Below are positions 63,634 to 64,000 of a stretch of DNA of 64,000 nucleotides, one piece after another. The DNA comes from Maribacter sp. PR1 (GTDB taxonomy: Bacteria; Bacteroidota; Bacteroidia; Flavobacteriales; Flavobacteriaceae): positions 62,001 to 126,000 of the forward strand of contig NZ_JAQPCG010000011.1 in the NCBI RefSeq assembly GCF_028464145.1. The letters run 5' to 3'. The first letter of the stretch is position 1, and each line of letters begins with the position of its first letter. Below the pieces are notes generated by a model. That model was not told the DNA's origin and searched no databases. It saw only the letters and a list, made by a program, of their open reading frames with translations. A program made the position numbers and the translations under genes.

Positions 63634-64000
63634 TTAGGTTTTGTCCGTAATTGAGGCCTCGTTTTGTGTAGCCCCATGAAATTTATTAAAAATTAGACAT
63701 GCAGTGAGATCTCCAGTTACATTAACTGCGGTCCTAAACATACCTAAAATTCGGTCTATTCCAATAATGATAATTAAGCCATCAATTGGAATTCCTGCAC
63801 TCTGTAACACGGAAGCAAGAATAATGACCCCACCTCCGGGAATGGCAGGTGTACCTATAGATGCGGCTACAACAGTAAAGGTGATTAAAAGTAAGTTCAT
63901 GATAGTTAATTCAATGCCATAGGCTTGTGCCATAAATAAAGTCGTTACACATTGAAATAATGCCGTGCCATCCATATTTATAGTTGCCCCTATTGGGATA
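63634..64000 (-). CDS. DAACS-family dicarboxylate/amino acid:cation symporter, C-terminal part
   Basis: The frame is open to the window edge; 122 C-terminal codons are visible. The first visible residues, IPIGATINMDGTA, are the conserved NMDG motif (cation-binding region) of GltP/DctA-type symporters, followed by helix 8 material (IGTPAIPGGGVIIL, the second hairpin) and IDRILGMFRTAVNVTGDLTACLIF with the substrate-binding Asp/Arg/Asn. It imports glutamate/aspartate or C4-dicarboxylates with Na+ or H+. The start and first two thirds lie outside. Confidence 0.92.
   Translation of the reverse strand, partial: IPIGATINMDGTALFQCVTTLFMAQAYGIELTIMNLLLITFTVVAASIGTPAIPGGGVIILASVLQSAGIPIDGLIIIIGIDRILGMFRTAVNVTGDLTACLIFNKFHGATQNEASITDKT

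Noticed and set aside
1-64000. CRISPR arrays, tRNA/rRNA genes, intact IS elements, phage genes
   Set aside because: No regularly spaced repeats, no cloverleaf-like sequences in the gaps, and no transposase, integrase or phage structural genes were seen.

Overview
The window looks like a chromosomal segment of a marine-type member of the Flavobacteriaceae (Bacteroidota). The evidence is AT-rich DNA, TAnnTTTG-type -7 promoter elements without clear Shine-Dalgarno sites, and family content typical of that group: tandem VPS10/BNR proteins, DUF3078, PA0069-type radical SAM, LytTR/TPR-kinase pairs, BrxA/B bacilliredoxin, DUF1080 lipoproteins and a PiT-PhoU fusion. Species cannot be named from the sequence. 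I found no rRNA, tRNA, CRISPR array or intact insertion sequence.

Layout. 1-8 kb: a truncated Tricorn/S41-like exported protease and two tandem 1.04-kresidue BNR/sortilin-like secreted proteins. 8-14 kb: housekeeping (HemJ, an NtrY-like kinase, a crotonase, a radical SAM protein) plus one secreted protein of unknown role. 13.7-21 kb (minus strand): an AtuA / AtuA-like ferredoxin-fold / CitMHS transporter / esterase set, an exported amidohydrolase and a Tat-exported Gfo/Idh/MocA oxidoreductase. 21.3-24.3 kb: a processive GT2 synthase with a UDP-sugar dehydrogenase, a minimal exopolysaccharide unit. 24.3-31.3 kb: core genes (HD hydrolase, PlsC, bacilliredoxin, TerB-DnaJ, HupE, dCMP deaminase, CtpA, MarC, DUF3109). 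31.3-34 kb: a TPR-LytS kinase and LytTR regulator pair. 34.2-35.9 kb: a short accessory pocket with small exported orphans, decayed sequence and what looks like a serine-recombinase scar.

35.9-48.4 kb is the most distinctive region. It is a carbohydrate-oxidation cluster: two GMC dehydrogenases with a CX5CX3C iron-sulfur motif, one Tat-type small subunit, three TIM-barrel sugar isomerases/epimerases, a Gfo/Idh/MocA oxidoreductase, a NupG-like sugar/nucleoside MFS permease, a DinB protein and two tandem DUF1080 lipoproteins. Together these match the logic of a 3-keto-glycoside pathway: oxidise the sugar C3-OH in the periplasm, cleave the glycosidic bond by elimination/hydration with DUF1080 enzymes, epimerise or isomerise, import, and re-reduce with the Gfo/Idh enzyme. 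A LacI-type palindrome lies in the divergent promoter in the middle of the cluster.

48.4-64 kb: YicC-Gmk-NadD, a phosphate uptake unit (OprP-like porin and PiT-PhoU), dGTPase, DUF3078-Dxs, TadA, cold-shock protein, small membrane proteins, an M20 peptidase and the C-terminal end of a DAACS symporter that runs off the window.

Nearly all calls rest on motifs and family recognition by eye; no database search was run.
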